DNA from: JBJENW01 sp051880395
Lineage (GTDB): Bacteria; Bacillota; Clostridia; Lachnospirales; Lachnospiraceae
Length of the DNA stretch: 23,725 nucleotides
NCBI GenBank assembly: GCA_051880395.1
Contig: JBJENW010000047.1
Coordinates: 1-23,725, forward strand
Reading direction: 5' to 3'
This document shows positions 7,629-15,176 of the stretch, one piece after another. Numbering within the stretch: the stretch's first letter is position 1; each line of letters begins with the position of its first letter. The position numbers and the translations under genes were made by a program. The notes below the pieces were generated by a model. It saw nothing but the letters and a program-made list of their open reading frames with translations. It did not search any database and was not told the origin of the DNA.

Positions 7629-8781
7629 ATTTTAAAATCGATGCGATCTCTTCGGCACGCTGTTTCCAAGTATGATGTTTTATCGCGCACTGAAAACCCT
7701 GATCTGCGATTTCCTGCAGTTGACTCGGATTTGCGAGCAGAGAGCGAACCAAAACCGGCAATGCCTCTAAATCATCCGGCTGATAAAAGACAAGCTCTTT
7801 TCCGGTTGAAAACTGCTTTAACAAAAGAGAACTCGGATCTGTCAGACAGACGCATCCATTTAAAAGTGCACTATAAACCCTGTCATGTCCTCCTGCCTTA
7901 AATTCCGGCATACAGTTTACCAATATTTTTGCCTTGGCCATGATCTGATAGGTATCTTCCATCGAAAAAATTCCACCAAGCTGCAGATTTTCTTTCCCTT
8001 CACAATCTAGTTTCTCCCAGTCCGCTCCACAGACCGTCACCGGAATCCTTGCCTTCAAAAGTGCACGTATCAAACGATCCCGCTTTTTTGCACGTACGAA
8101 CGAATCCACCAGAAAATACGCCTGCATATGTAACGGAAAATGCTCCAATACAATCTCATCCCCTGTTTCCTTCGCAAACTGTCGCAGTGCTTCCTCTAAC
8201 GTCAGATCCGGATTTCGAAGCACTCGCTCGATCAACTGTTTGCTGTTTTCTTTCAAAAAAACAGGTGTCTGTTCGATTGCCTCCCACACTTCCTCTGGTG
8301 GTGTATACGTCCCGGTAAATAAGACATCTATGCTTCTGTTTTCGATCGGGCATGGTACCTCTTCTGTCATGCTTCCTGTCATCTGCACAACATGCACGCT
8401 CTGAATATGCGGATAAAATTGTTCGATATACCGTTTGTGATTCTCATCCAGGCAGATCACATGAAACTGTTTCAACGGAACTTTCAATGAATCATGATGA
8501 TAGAGTGGATGATCTAAGATCACATCATAAAACGGCGCCTCGATCGTATCGAGAAATGCCGTCCCGTCCTCCATGCTGACACGAGCCAGATCGGAATTGA
8601 ACGCAAACATCGCATCAAATTTCTGTCCACAAAACCGCTCCAATGCCTCTAATGGCTCATTCGGTCCAAATAGCTCAACCGCAAATCCAAGTACTTTCCA
8701 TTCCCGGATCAACTGCTCAGCAAAATACAGATACGAATTATAACAGACGCTATCCTGTTGAAACACCAAAATCTTTTTCAT
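7627..8781 (-). CDS. CgeB/DUF3880-like glycosyltransferase
   Basis: 384 aa. The N-terminal half (KKILVFQQDSVCYNSYLYFA..., WKVLGFAVELFG) resembles the DUF3880 domain found with CgeB-like glycosyltransferases. The C-terminal half matches a family-1 type GT-B sugar-nucleotide domain (ILVNCMPEFKAGGHDRVYSA, LLNGCVCLTDPSSLL, then ELVFYQPDDLEALPVLVRSL and HHTWKQRAEEI). There is no signal peptide or membrane segment, so it acts in the cytosol; donor and acceptor are unknown. ATG 8781 was chosen because AAAGGAAGGG lies just before it; the upstream in-frame ATG (8826) has none. Its start region, ATGAAAAAGATTTTG, is complementary to the small RNA encoded divergently at 8994 with one bulge, a possible regulatory link (inference). 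Confidence 0.82.
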   Translation of the reverse strand: MKKILVFQQDSVCYNSYLYFAEQLIREWKVLGFAVELFGPNEPLEALERFCGQKFDAMFAFNSDLARVSMEDGTAFLDTIEAPFYDVILDHPLYHHDSLKVPLKQFHVICLDENHKRYIEQFYPHIQSVHVVQMTGSMTEEVPCPIENRSIDVLFTGTYTPPEEVWEAIEQTPVFLKENSKQLIERVLRNPDLTLEEALRQFAKETGDEIVLEHFPLHMQAYFLVDSFVRAKKRDRLIRALLKARIPVTVCGADWEKLDCEGKENLQLGGIFSMEDTYQIMAKAKILVNCMPEFKAGGHDRVYSALLNGCVCLTDPSSLLLKQFSTGKELVFYQPDDLEALPVLVRSLLANPSQLQEIADQGFQCAIKHHTWKQRAEEIASILK

Positions 8782-8958
8782 TTGTACCCTTCCTTTCCCA
8801 TTTCGTAAATTCCCATTTTCTTCCAATTGCTTATACTATAGCTATCGGAGACTTTTGGTGATATTTTACATTTTAGGGTTTTTTGATCGGATAAATTGTG
8901 AAAAGAAAGAATAATCGTCTATATTTTTAAAAAAGTTTGATTTTTTCTAAATTTTGTA

Positions 8959-8987
8959 TTGACTTTTTCATGGTAGTAAGGTACTAT
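8959..8987 (+). promoter_or_regulatory. Promoter of small RNA copy A
   Basis: -35 TTGACT (8959-8964), 17-nt spacer, -10 TACTAT (8982-8987), with an overlapping TATAAT at 8985-8990. The predicted start is about 8994, where strong similarity to copy B begins. The remainder of the 8782-8958 gap is AT-rich and shows nothing else I can support. Confidence 0.65.
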
Positions 8988-8993
8988 AATGTT

Positions 8994-9067
8994 ACAAAAT
9001 CTTTTTTCATAAAAACTCCCTTATCGGTGTCGGTCTCCCCCCATTTAGACCGGCACCACCTTTTTTT
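8994..9067 (+). ncRNA. Candidate small RNA, copy A (C-rich loop, anti-start-site 5' segment)
   Basis: Predicted transcript of about 74 nt. The 5' part (8992-9024) is identical to 9787-9819 over 33 nt. It contains CTTTTTTCAT and CTCCCTTAT, whose complement reads AAGGGAG, 5 nt, ATG, AAA AAA, i.e. a ribosome site plus start codon. The 3' part is an 11-bp hairpin (9026-9036/9047-9057, one G-T pair) with loop CCCCCCATTT, followed by CACC and seven T's, so it is also an intrinsic terminator. Its T-run abuts the thiE stop codon, and it may end thiE transcription too. I do not recognise an Rfam family. A trans-acting RNA that masks ribosome sites is inference. Confidence 0.62.
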
Positions 9068-9704
9068 ATTCAAGAAATTTCTTTGTCAGATCGAACATCT
9101 GCTGCGTCGCCTTCTTGCAGTCTTTTTGGGCAAATAGGGCAGAAATAACCGCCACTCCGTTCACGCCGCTTCCATACAATTTTTTGACGTTTTCTGCTGT
9201 GATTCCTCCAATTGCCACAACCGGTATGGAAACCGACTGACAGATTTTTTGCAGCATTCCAAAGGACACCGGCGTCGCATCTTTTTTCGTGGTCGTGCCA
9301 AACACCGCCCCCACTCCAAGGTAATCTGCACCGCTTTCTTCCGCCCGTTTCGCATCTTCTAGCGTTTTTGCAGAAACACCGATGATCTTATCTTCTCCAA
9401 GTATCTGACGGGCTTTTTTCGCCTCTAAATCTTCCTGCCCGAGATGGACACCAGCCGCATTGCATTTTAATGCAATTTCCACATTGTCATTGATGATAAG
9501 CGGAACCCGATATTTCTGGCAGAGTGCCTGCATAACGACTGCCTCTGCCAAGAATTTTTCTGCATCCAAATCTTTTTCTCGCAGCTGCAGCATGGTCGCT
9601 CCACCGGCCAACACATCCTCTGCTGCTTCGACCAGAGGACGACCATTTAACCAGGTACGGTCTGTAATTGCATAAAGTTGCATCTTATTTTTATTTATTT
9701 TCAT
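9066..9704 (-). CDS. thiE: Thiamine-phosphate synthase
   Basis: 212 aa, normal family length. Joins hydroxymethylpyrimidine diphosphate and thiazole phosphate to make thiamine phosphate. TIM-barrel motifs are clear: LYAITD at the start, GGATMLQLREKD (pyrimidine/diphosphate site), PLIINDNVEIALKCNAAGVH with LGQED, DYLGVGAVFGTTTK (phosphate loop) and VVAIGGITAENV. The ribosome site is GTGAGGAAAC before ATG 9704. No other thi gene and no TPP riboswitch were seen; the partner genes must be elsewhere, or thiazole and pyrimidine are salvaged. It is flanked on both sides by copies of the putative small RNA, and its promoter region overlaps that of copy B. Confidence 0.96.
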   Translation of the reverse strand: MKINKNKMQLYAITDRTWLNGRPLVEAAEDVLAGGATMLQLREKDLDAEKFLAEAVVMQALCQKYRVPLIINDNVEIALKCNAAGVHLGQEDLEAKKARQILGEDKIIGVSAKTLEDAKRAEESGADYLGVGAVFGTTTKKDATPVSFGMLQKICQSVSIPVVAIGGITAENVKKLYGSGVNGVAVISALFAQKDCKKATQQMFDLTKKFLE

Positions 9705-9753
9705 AATTGTTTCCTCACTTCAAAAAATTTAGTACTTTTTTCACGATTTGCTA

Positions 9754-9782
9754 TTGACAATTCGTACAATTCATTGTATTAT
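9754..9782 (+). promoter_or_regulatory. Promoter of small RNA copy B
   Basis: -35 TTGACA (9754-9759), 17-nt spacer, -10 TATTAT (9777-9782). The predicted start is near 9789. Spacer sequence differs from copy A, while the sequence after the start is identical, as expected for a transcribed unit under selection. It faces away from thiE. Confidence 0.72.
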
Positions 9783-9788
9783 AATCTT

Positions 9789-9887
9789 ACAAAATCTTTT
9801 TTCATAAAAACTCCCTTATAATACTAGCCTCCCCCATTTAGGCTAGTATATAAAACCGGAACATACTTGTATGTTCCGGTTTTATTT
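9789..9887 (+). ncRNA. Candidate small RNA, copy B
   Basis: Predicted transcript of about 99 nt. It carries the same 33-nt 5' segment as copy A (9787-9819), then a perfect 10-bp hairpin (9821-9830/9840-9849) with loop CCCCCATTT. The stem is ATACTAGCCT here, against GGTGTCGGTCT in copy A; only the loop and closing region are shared, so pairing but not stem sequence is kept. Unlike copy A, it ends in a second, stronger terminator hairpin. Both copies run on the plus strand either side of thiE. Confidence 0.62.
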
Positions 9888-9889
9888 TT
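9852..9889. terminator. Strong bidirectional terminator (small RNA B / trpS)
   Basis: AAAACCGGAACATA (9852-9865) pairs perfectly over 14 bp with 9870-9883 around a CTTG loop, followed by T-rich TTTATTTTTA. Reading leftward it lies 14 nt after the trpS stop codon and probably ends that operon too. Confidence 0.88.
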
Positions 9890-9902
9890 ACAGTATTTGA
9901 AA

Positions 9903-10991
9903 CTATTCTGCAAATTTCTTTGCCTGTTCCTCAATCAATGACTGATCTGAAAAATAATCGATCCGCATCGATTTCTTTACTTCAGATAATGTCTGTGCCG
10001 CACGCTCCTCGGCCTTCTCGCTTCCTTTTTTCAGCACTTCAAATACATATGGGATATCCTTCTGTAATTCTTTTCTGCGCTTTCTGATCGGCTCTAATTC
10101 TTCCTGAATGACATTGTTTAAGAACCGTTTTACTTTTACATCACCAAGACCGCCTCTGGTATAGTGATCCTTTAATTCCTGCAGATTTTTATATTCCGGC
10201 AGATAACGCGAAAAATGATCATCCCGTGCAAAGGCATCCAGATACATAAAGACGGTATTTCCTTCCAGTTTTCCAGGGTCCTGCACCCGGATATGATCCG
10301 GATCGGTATACATACTCATGATCTTCTTTTGAATGTCTTCCGGTTCCTCCGACAGATAGATGCAGTTTCCTAATGATTTACTCATTTTCGCTTTTCCATC
10401 AATTCCCGGAAGGCGCAGACACGCCTCGTTGTTCGGCAGTAAAATTTCCGGTTCTACAAGTGTTTCCCCGTATACATCGTTAAATTTGCGCACAATTTCT
10501 CTTGTCTGCTCGATCATCGGCTCCTGATCCTCTCCTGCCGGAACAGTTGTCGCCTTAAATGCTGTGATATCGGCTGCCTGACTGATCGGATAACAGAAAA
10601 ATCCAACCGGAATGCTCGTCTCAAAATTGCGAAGCTTAATTTCCGATTTTACCGTCGGATTCCGTTGCAGACGGGAAACTGTCACAAGATTCATATAATA
10701 AAAACTAAGCTCTGTCAGTTCTGGAATCTGAGACTGGATAAACAATGTGGATTTTTCCGGATCCAGTCCACAAGCCATATAATCCAATGCCACTTCTGCG
10801 ATATTCTGCCGGATTTTTTCCGGATTATCCGCATTATCCGTCAATGCCTGTGCATCCGCGATCATGATAAACACTTCATCATAGTCTCCGGTATTCTGCA
10901 ATTCTACTCTACGCTTCAGCGAGCCGACATAATGACCCACATGCAGTTTTCCTGTCGGTCTGTCACCTGTTAAAATAATTTTTTCTGCCAT
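9903..10991 (-). CDS. trpS: Tryptophanyl-tRNA synthetase
   Basis: 362 aa. Charges tRNA-Trp in the cytosol. Class I signatures: TGKLHVGHYVGSL (HIGH-type ATP motif) near residue 15, and AKMSKSLGN (KMSKS loop) near the middle. MIADAQALTDNADNPEKIRQ and PVGFFCYPISQAADITAF are typical TrpRS segments. It is somewhat longer than the ~330-aa B. subtilis type, with extra charged sequence towards the C-terminus. The ribosome site AGGAGG overlaps the stop of the AraC-domain gene, so it is probably the last gene of leuA-araC-trpS. No T-box leader is present upstream, so it should not be under the usual tRNA-sensing control here. Confidence 0.96.
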   Translation of the reverse strand: MAEKIILTGDRPTGKLHVGHYVGSLKRRVELQNTGDYDEVFIMIADAQALTDNADNPEKIRQNIAEVALDYMACGLDPEKSTLFIQSQIPELTELSFYYMNLVTVSRLQRNPTVKSEIKLRNFETSIPVGFFCYPISQAADITAFKATTVPAGEDQEPMIEQTREIVRKFNDVYGETLVEPEILLPNNEACLRLPGIDGKAKMSKSLGNCIYLSEEPEDIQKKIMSMYTDPDHIRVQDPGKLEGNTVFMYLDAFARDDHFSRYLPEYKNLQELKDHYTRGGLGDVKVKRFLNNVIQEELEPIRKRRKELQKDIPYVFEVLKKGSEKAEERAAQTLSEVKKSMRIDYFSDQSLIEEQAKKFAE

Positions 10992-11000
10992 ATTTTCCTC

Positions 11001-11300
11001 CTACTGATTTCGAAACTGTCCGGGTGTTATGCCATACTCTCGCTTAAACAACCGGTTAAAATGTTCTACATTCTGGTACCCTACCGCCTCCGCAACACTT
11101 TCTACTTTCAAATTTCCATTTTTCAAAAGATGTTTCGCCTTTTTCAGACGAATTTTTTTGACCGTATCTCCAAAAGTCATGCCTGTATGCTCTTTGATAT
11201 ATTTCGATAAATATGGTTTTGTCAGAAAAAAGCGTTCCGAAAGGTCATCCAGGGTCACCGTTTTATAATGTGTCTGAATATAATTTAATATTTCATCCAT
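11001..11300 (-). CDS. Stand-alone AraC-type DNA-binding domain
   Basis: 99 aa, only the two helix-turn-helix units of an AraC/XylS regulator. First HTH: VTLDDLSERFFLTKPYLSKYIKEHTG. Second: KVESVAEAVGYQNVEHFNRLFKREYG, then the TPGQFRNQ end typical of the family. The usual N-terminal ligand-binding domain is missing, and no remnant is visible since leuA ends 11 nt upstream. No good ribosome site precedes ATG 11300, so it probably relies on coupling to leuA translation. It may be an effector-independent regulator or rely on another protein for sensing; targets are unknown, perhaps its own operon. Confidence 0.85.
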   Translation of the reverse strand: MDEILNYIQTHYKTVTLDDLSERFFLTKPYLSKYIKEHTGMTFGDTVKKIRLKKAKHLLKNGNLKVESVAEAVGYQNVEHFNRLFKREYGITPGQFRNQ

Positions 11301-11311
11301 CCGCGCATCAT

Positions 11312-12985
11312 TTATGCGTCCTTTTTTTTTAAAATTTCCAACTGATTCACTGCCACGCAGAGTGCGTCAATAGAAGATCTGATAATATCTTCCTTGATTC
11401 CAACACCCCAGGTCTTCTGGCCATTGCAGATAATTCCTACATAAGTGACTGCCTTTGAAGAGGATCCACGGCTTAATGCATGTTCCTCATAAACAGACAA
11501 TTCATAGCTGATTCCGAAATACTGCTTGATGGCATTGCTGACGGCGTCTAAACGACCGTTTCCGTTCGCGACAACCACCTGTTTTTTCCCATCCTGCTCA
11601 ATCGTCACCTCTGACAAAATACCGTCCGTCTGTTTAAAATGACACTCTGGAATCTGGAAAACACTCGTATTCTGTACATATTTATCCATGAAAATCTGAT
11701 AAATCCGCTCCGGATCAAGCTCGCTATGCTCTCGGTCTGATATACCTTTTACTGTATAACCGACATCCGCCTGCATCACTTTTGGAATTTCAAATCCATA
11801 ATTTTGCTTCAGGATATAGCTGACACCGCCTTTTCCTGACTGACTGTTGATACGGATTACGTCGCCATCATATTCTCTTCCGACATCCTTTGGATCGATC
11901 GGCAGATATGGAACCGTCCATTTGCCGTCTCCTCGTTCGTCACGGAATGCAAATCCTTTTGCGATCGCATCCTGATGAGATCCTGAAAATGCGGTAAATA
12001 CAAGCTGTCCGGCATACGGCTGACGCGCATGAATCTGCATTCTGGTCAAACGCTCGTATGTCTCTGCAATACGGGACATATCCGAGAAATCCAATTTCGG
12101 ATCTACGCCATGAGCATACATGTTCATCGCAAGTGTCACGATATCCACGTTTCCGGTGCGCTCACCGTTTCCGAACAAGGTTCCCTCGATTCGGTCCGCA
12201 CCTGCGAGCATACCGAGTTCTGCGTCTGCAATACCACTTCCACGGTCATTATGCGGATGCAGAGACAATGTCACAGCATCTCTGTACTTCAGATTCTTAT
12301 GTACATATTCAATCTGTGTTGCAAACACGTGTGGCAAGGATAATTCTACCGTCGCCGGAATATTGATGATTGCTTTATTTTCCGGTGTCGGCTGCCAGAC
12401 ATCAAGCACTGCATTGCAGACCTCTACTGCATATTCGACTTCTGTTCCGGTGAAACTTTCCGGTGAATACTCAAAAGAGAAGTTTCCCTCTGTCTCTTTT
12501 GCCAGATCATTTAACAGTTTTGCACCTTCCACCGCGATCTGTTTGATCTCCTCTTTGCTCTTTTTGAATACCTGCTCCCGCTGTGCGACAGATGTTGAGT
12601 TATACAAATGTACCACTGCATGCGGTGCACCTTTGACAGCCTCAAAGGTTTTTCTGATAATATGTTCTCTGGCCTGTGTCAGTACCTGCACGGTCACATC
12701 ATCCGGAATCATATTTCGCTCGATCAATGTTCGTAAAAATTTGTATTCTGTATCCGAAGCAGCCGGAAAGCCAACTTCAATCTCTTTGAATCCAATATCT
12801 ACCAGCATCTGGAAAAATTCCAGTTTCTCATCCAGACTCATCGGCTCGATCAGTGCCTGATTTCCATCCCGCAGATCCACGCTGCACCAGATCGGTGGCT
12901 GATCGATATACTCTTTTTTCACCCAGTCATACGTCGGTTGTTCCGGCATAAAATAAGATCTCTGATATTTTTCACAATGTTTCAT
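11312..12985 (-). CDS. leuA: 2-isopropylmalate synthase
   Basis: 557 aa. First committed step of leucine synthesis: condenses acetyl-CoA and 2-oxoisovalerate. The N-terminal HMGL-type TIM barrel shows the metal-site motif CSVDLRDGNQAL, VGFPAASDTEYKFLRTLIE, and LHPHNDRGSGIADAELGMLA (metal-binding His pair). The C-terminal leucine-sensing regulatory domain is present (DAVSNAIKQYFGISYELSVY, SSSKAVTYVGIICNGQKTWG). Length and the N-terminal FMPEQPTYDWVKK segment fit the longer leuA type 2 form. The ribosome site is AGAAAGGAAG. No other leu genes are adjacent. The ~100-nt leader shows neither a T-box nor a leucine attenuator that I can recognise. Confidence 0.96.
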   Translation of the reverse strand: MKHCEKYQRSYFMPEQPTYDWVKKEYIDQPPIWCSVDLRDGNQALIEPMSLDEKLEFFQMLVDIGFKEIEVGFPAASDTEYKFLRTLIERNMIPDDVTVQVLTQAREHIIRKTFEAVKGAPHAVVHLYNSTSVAQREQVFKKSKEEIKQIAVEGAKLLNDLAKETEGNFSFEYSPESFTGTEVEYAVEVCNAVLDVWQPTPENKAIINIPATVELSLPHVFATQIEYVHKNLKYRDAVTLSLHPHNDRGSGIADAELGMLAGADRIEGTLFGNGERTGNVDIVTLAMNMYAHGVDPKLDFSDMSRIAETYERLTRMQIHARQPYAGQLVFTAFSGSHQDAIAKGFAFRDERGDGKWTVPYLPIDPKDVGREYDGDVIRINSQSGKGGVSYILKQNYGFEIPKVMQADVGYTVKGISDREHSELDPERIYQIFMDKYVQNTSVFQIPECHFKQTDGILSEVTIEQDGKKQVVVANGNGRLDAVSNAIKQYFGISYELSVYEEHALSRGSSSKAVTYVGIICNGQKTWGVGIKEDIIRSSIDALCVAVNQLEILKKKDA

Positions 12986-13085
12986 ATTTGAACTTCCTTT
13001 CTGTATGGTTTCGTCTCTTAATGATACTCAGTGTAACATAGACATTCCGGAAAATCCAGTGATAAATTTAATCATTTTTCTTGAT

Positions 13086-13703
13086 TTATTTTAAAATATT
13101 TGATTTAAAAAATATTTCACGAAGTCCCTGCACATTTCCGTCAAAAACATAACCATCCATACCAAGTTTTTTTCCACCTTCAATGTTCTCTGCCAGATCA
13201 TCCACAAAGAAACTTTCGTTCGCAGAAATCCCAAACCGTTCAAATGCATTCAGATAAATTTCTTTCTGCGGCTTAATATATCCCACTTCTGCTGAAAAAA
13301 GCATACCGTCAAAATACTCCCACGCCGGAATCGTCTCTTTATAAATTCTACACAGACGGATGGATGCATTGGATAGCACATATACCTGCTTTCCAGCTGC
13401 CTTTAAGTCCTGTACCAATTCTGCCATACCCGGAATCTTTTTCATATTATAGATATGCCAGTTTTCGAAATACTTTTCTGCCAGTTTCTGTTTCTCCAAT
13501 GTATCCAGGTGACTTTTCATTCCTTCCAGTCCCTCTTCTTCTGAAATCAGCCCGATATCCAGTTTCAGCCATTCCTGCGAAAAAAAGACGCTCGAAAGCA
13601 CCTCCCGCTCCACATCCGGCGGTGCCGGAAACTGCTCTGCCACCCAGCGTGCATCATAAGATACCAGCACATTTCCCATATCAAATACAATATTTTTGAT
13701 CAT
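13086..13703 (-). CDS. HAD-superfamily hydrolase
   Basis: 205 aa. Haloacid dehalogenase-fold phosphatase. Motif I is FDMGNVL; here the second Asp of the usual DxD/DxN position is Gly-Asn, as in HAD-IA members related to YihX. Motif II is VYVLSNAS, the conserved Lys is in GYIKPQKEIY, and motif III is FFVDDLAENIEGGKKLGM. The probable role is a soluble sugar-phosphate or nucleotide phosphatase; the substrate is not predictable. ATG 13703 has AGGAGAAGTGAG directly before it and replaces an upstream in-frame start that would overlap dtd. Third gene of nudC-dtd-HAD; the gap to dtd is 25 nt. Confidence 0.88.
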   Translation of the reverse strand: MIKNIVFDMGNVLVSYDARWVAEQFPAPPDVEREVLSSVFFSQEWLKLDIGLISEEEGLEGMKSHLDTLEKQKLAEKYFENWHIYNMKKIPGMAELVQDLKAAGKQVYVLSNASIRLCRIYKETIPAWEYFDGMLFSAEVGYIKPQKEIYLNAFERFGISANESFFVDDLAENIEGGKKLGMDGYVFDGNVQGLREIFFKSNILK

Positions 13704-13728
13704 CTCACTTCTCCTATCCCCATATTCC

Positions 13729-14181
13729 TTAATATCCCATTTCTTCCGAATCGAGTACGATCGTAAATGGTCCGTCATTTAACAGTTCCACTTTCATATC
13801 GGCTCCAAAGATTCCTTTCTGTACATTCAATCCCTGATTTGCACAGGAAGATATGATATATTCATATAATGCTTCTGCCATCTTCTGTTCCCCTGCTCGG
13901 ATGAACGAAGGTCGATTTCCCTTTTTACAATCCGCATAGAGGGTAAACTGCGAAACCAAAAGCAAACTTCCGTCCACATCTGCCAGCGAACAATTCGTTT
14001 TCCCCGCTTCATCCTCAAAAATGCGAAGTCCAAGCATTTTTTTTATCATGCGGTCCGCTCTCTCTTTTGTATCGTCCTGTGCGATGCCGATCAACACTAA
14101 AAATCCCTGATCAATCGCGCCTGTTACGCTGCCATCTACTGTCACGCTTGCGTGTTTTACACGCTGTATTACAAATTTCAT
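13729..14181 (-). CDS. dtd: D-aminoacyl-tRNA deacylase
   Basis: 150 aa, full family length. Removes D-amino acids, and mischarged glycine, from tRNA. It starts MKFVIQRVKHASVTVDG and contains the diagnostic LLVSQFTLYADCKKGNRPSF (Ser-Gln-Phe-Thr active-site motif) and the cross-subunit motif NDGPFTIVLDS (Gly-Pro cis-proline class; the usual wording is NxGPVT). The start overlaps the nudC stop by 4 bp (ATGA), so translation is coupled. Confidence 0.96.
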   Translation of the reverse strand: MKFVIQRVKHASVTVDGSVTGAIDQGFLVLIGIAQDDTKERADRMIKKMLGLRIFEDEAGKTNCSLADVDGSLLLVSQFTLYADCKKGNRPSFIRAGEQKMAEALYEYIISSCANQGLNVQKGIFGADMKVELLNDGPFTIVLDSEEMGY

Positions 14182-15047
14182 CGTTCTCTTTCCTTTCCTT
14201 CCTGAAACACAGCCATCATTTCCCGCGTCAGACTGATCGTTGCCGGATCGATCTCAATTTCCTCGCGCGTCACCCATTTTCCTTCACTCAGTTCTTCTGT
14301 ATCCAGGTGAATCTCATCCGAACCGTCCAGCTCCGCCCAGAATCCGAGTAAAAGACCACCGGTAAATCCCCACGGCTGACTCTTGTAATAACGGATATTT
14401 TTCACCTGCAGTCCAGTTTCTTCCATGACCTCCCGCGCCACAGTCTCTTCCACCGTCTCACCGATTTCCGTAAATCCGGCCACCAATGCATATTTTCGGT
14501 AGGCATTTTGAGATGCATAACGTGTCACCAAAATCTTGTCCTGATTCAAGACACCGACAATCACCGATGGATTGATGCGCGGATACACCTGCTGATGGCA
14601 GGCCGGACAATATAACATTCGCTCCGTCTTGTCCGAAACCAACGGCGTCGCACAACGGCTGCAATATACTGTATCACGATACCACTGATACAAATGATAT
14701 GCCGTCACCCCTGCATATGCCAGTTCCATCGGCGGCAGTGCCCGCAAGGTCCGAATCGGCTGATACACATATCCATCCAAAAGAGTTTCTGTCTCTTCAC
14801 GCCAGTTTCTTTTTTCCTTCGGATATACCCAAAAGCAGGATGTATCATCCAATTGAAATAAAAACTGAAAACAAAAATTTTGAAACGAATGTGCAGACAG
14901 ATCCTGATAAATCGGAAAACAAATACATTCCGCTTCTTTCATTAAAATCTCTTGTCCGTCAAAAAAAAACAACAAGTCCGAATCTTTTGGTTCTTTCTGA
15001 TATATAAATGCATTCTTTAATTGATGCGGTGCAATATCCTGTATCAT
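14178..15047 (-). CDS. nudC: NAD+ diphosphatase (NudC-type Nudix hydrolase)
   Basis: 289 aa. Cleaves NAD(H) to NMN and AMP; bacterial NudC can also remove NAD caps from RNA. Zinc ribbon YCSRCATPL...YCPACHQQ (C4), followed by the Nudix box (GFTEIGETVEETVAREVMEE plus TGL) and the NudC marker SQPW. The marker continues GFTGG rather than the more usual PFPxS, so substrate preference may differ. ATG 15047 was chosen because AAAGGAGAAGG lies just before it; an upstream GTG at 15071 would place the ribosome site inside the gene. A possible -10 TAAAAT lies at 15081-15086 with a poor -35. First gene of nudC-dtd-HAD. Confidence 0.93.
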   Translation of the reverse strand: MIQDIAPHQLKNAFIYQKEPKDSDLLFFFDGQEILMKEAECICFPIYQDLSAHSFQNFCFQFLFQLDDTSCFWVYPKEKRNWREETETLLDGYVYQPIRTLRALPPMELAYAGVTAYHLYQWYRDTVYCSRCATPLVSDKTERMLYCPACHQQVYPRINPSVIVGVLNQDKILVTRYASQNAYRKYALVAGFTEIGETVEETVAREVMEETGLQVKNIRYYKSQPWGFTGGLLLGFWAELDGSDEIHLDTEELSEGKWVTREEIEIDPATISLTREMMAVFQEGKERER

Positions 15048-15135
15048 ATGCCTTCTCCTTTTCCTATTCACAATGTATCTATTTTAACAGATTTTTATAA
15101 ACAATTCCAGTAAAAACGTGCATTTTCAAGCGCAC

Positions 15136-15169
15136 AAAAAAAGCGTGAAAGCTTTCGCTTTCAACGCTT
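15136..15169 (-). terminator. Terminator of the ChW/NlpC gene
   Basis: On the minus strand, AAGCG..GAAAGC pairs with GCTTTC..CGCTT around GAAA, with one bulged base, and is followed by seven T's (15142-15136). It lies 8 nt after the NlpC stop codon and before the nudC promoter region. Confidence 0.85.
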
Positions 15170-15176
15170 TTTACAC

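Noticed and set aside
8985..9010. Eight-codon minus-strand frame with a ribosome site (MKKDFVTL in copy A, MKKDFVRL in copy B) upstream of the glycosyltransferase and thiE
   Set aside because: It is exactly the complement of the small RNA segment. The plus strand has good promoters and a terminator and conservation starts at the predicted plus-strand +1, whereas no minus-strand promoter was convincing. It remains the main alternative reading.
12986..13085. T-box or leucine attenuator upstream of leuA, and T-box for trpS
   Set aside because: The leuA leader is only about 100 nt and contains no T-box consensus, specifier stem or terminator. trpS directly follows the AraC-domain gene.
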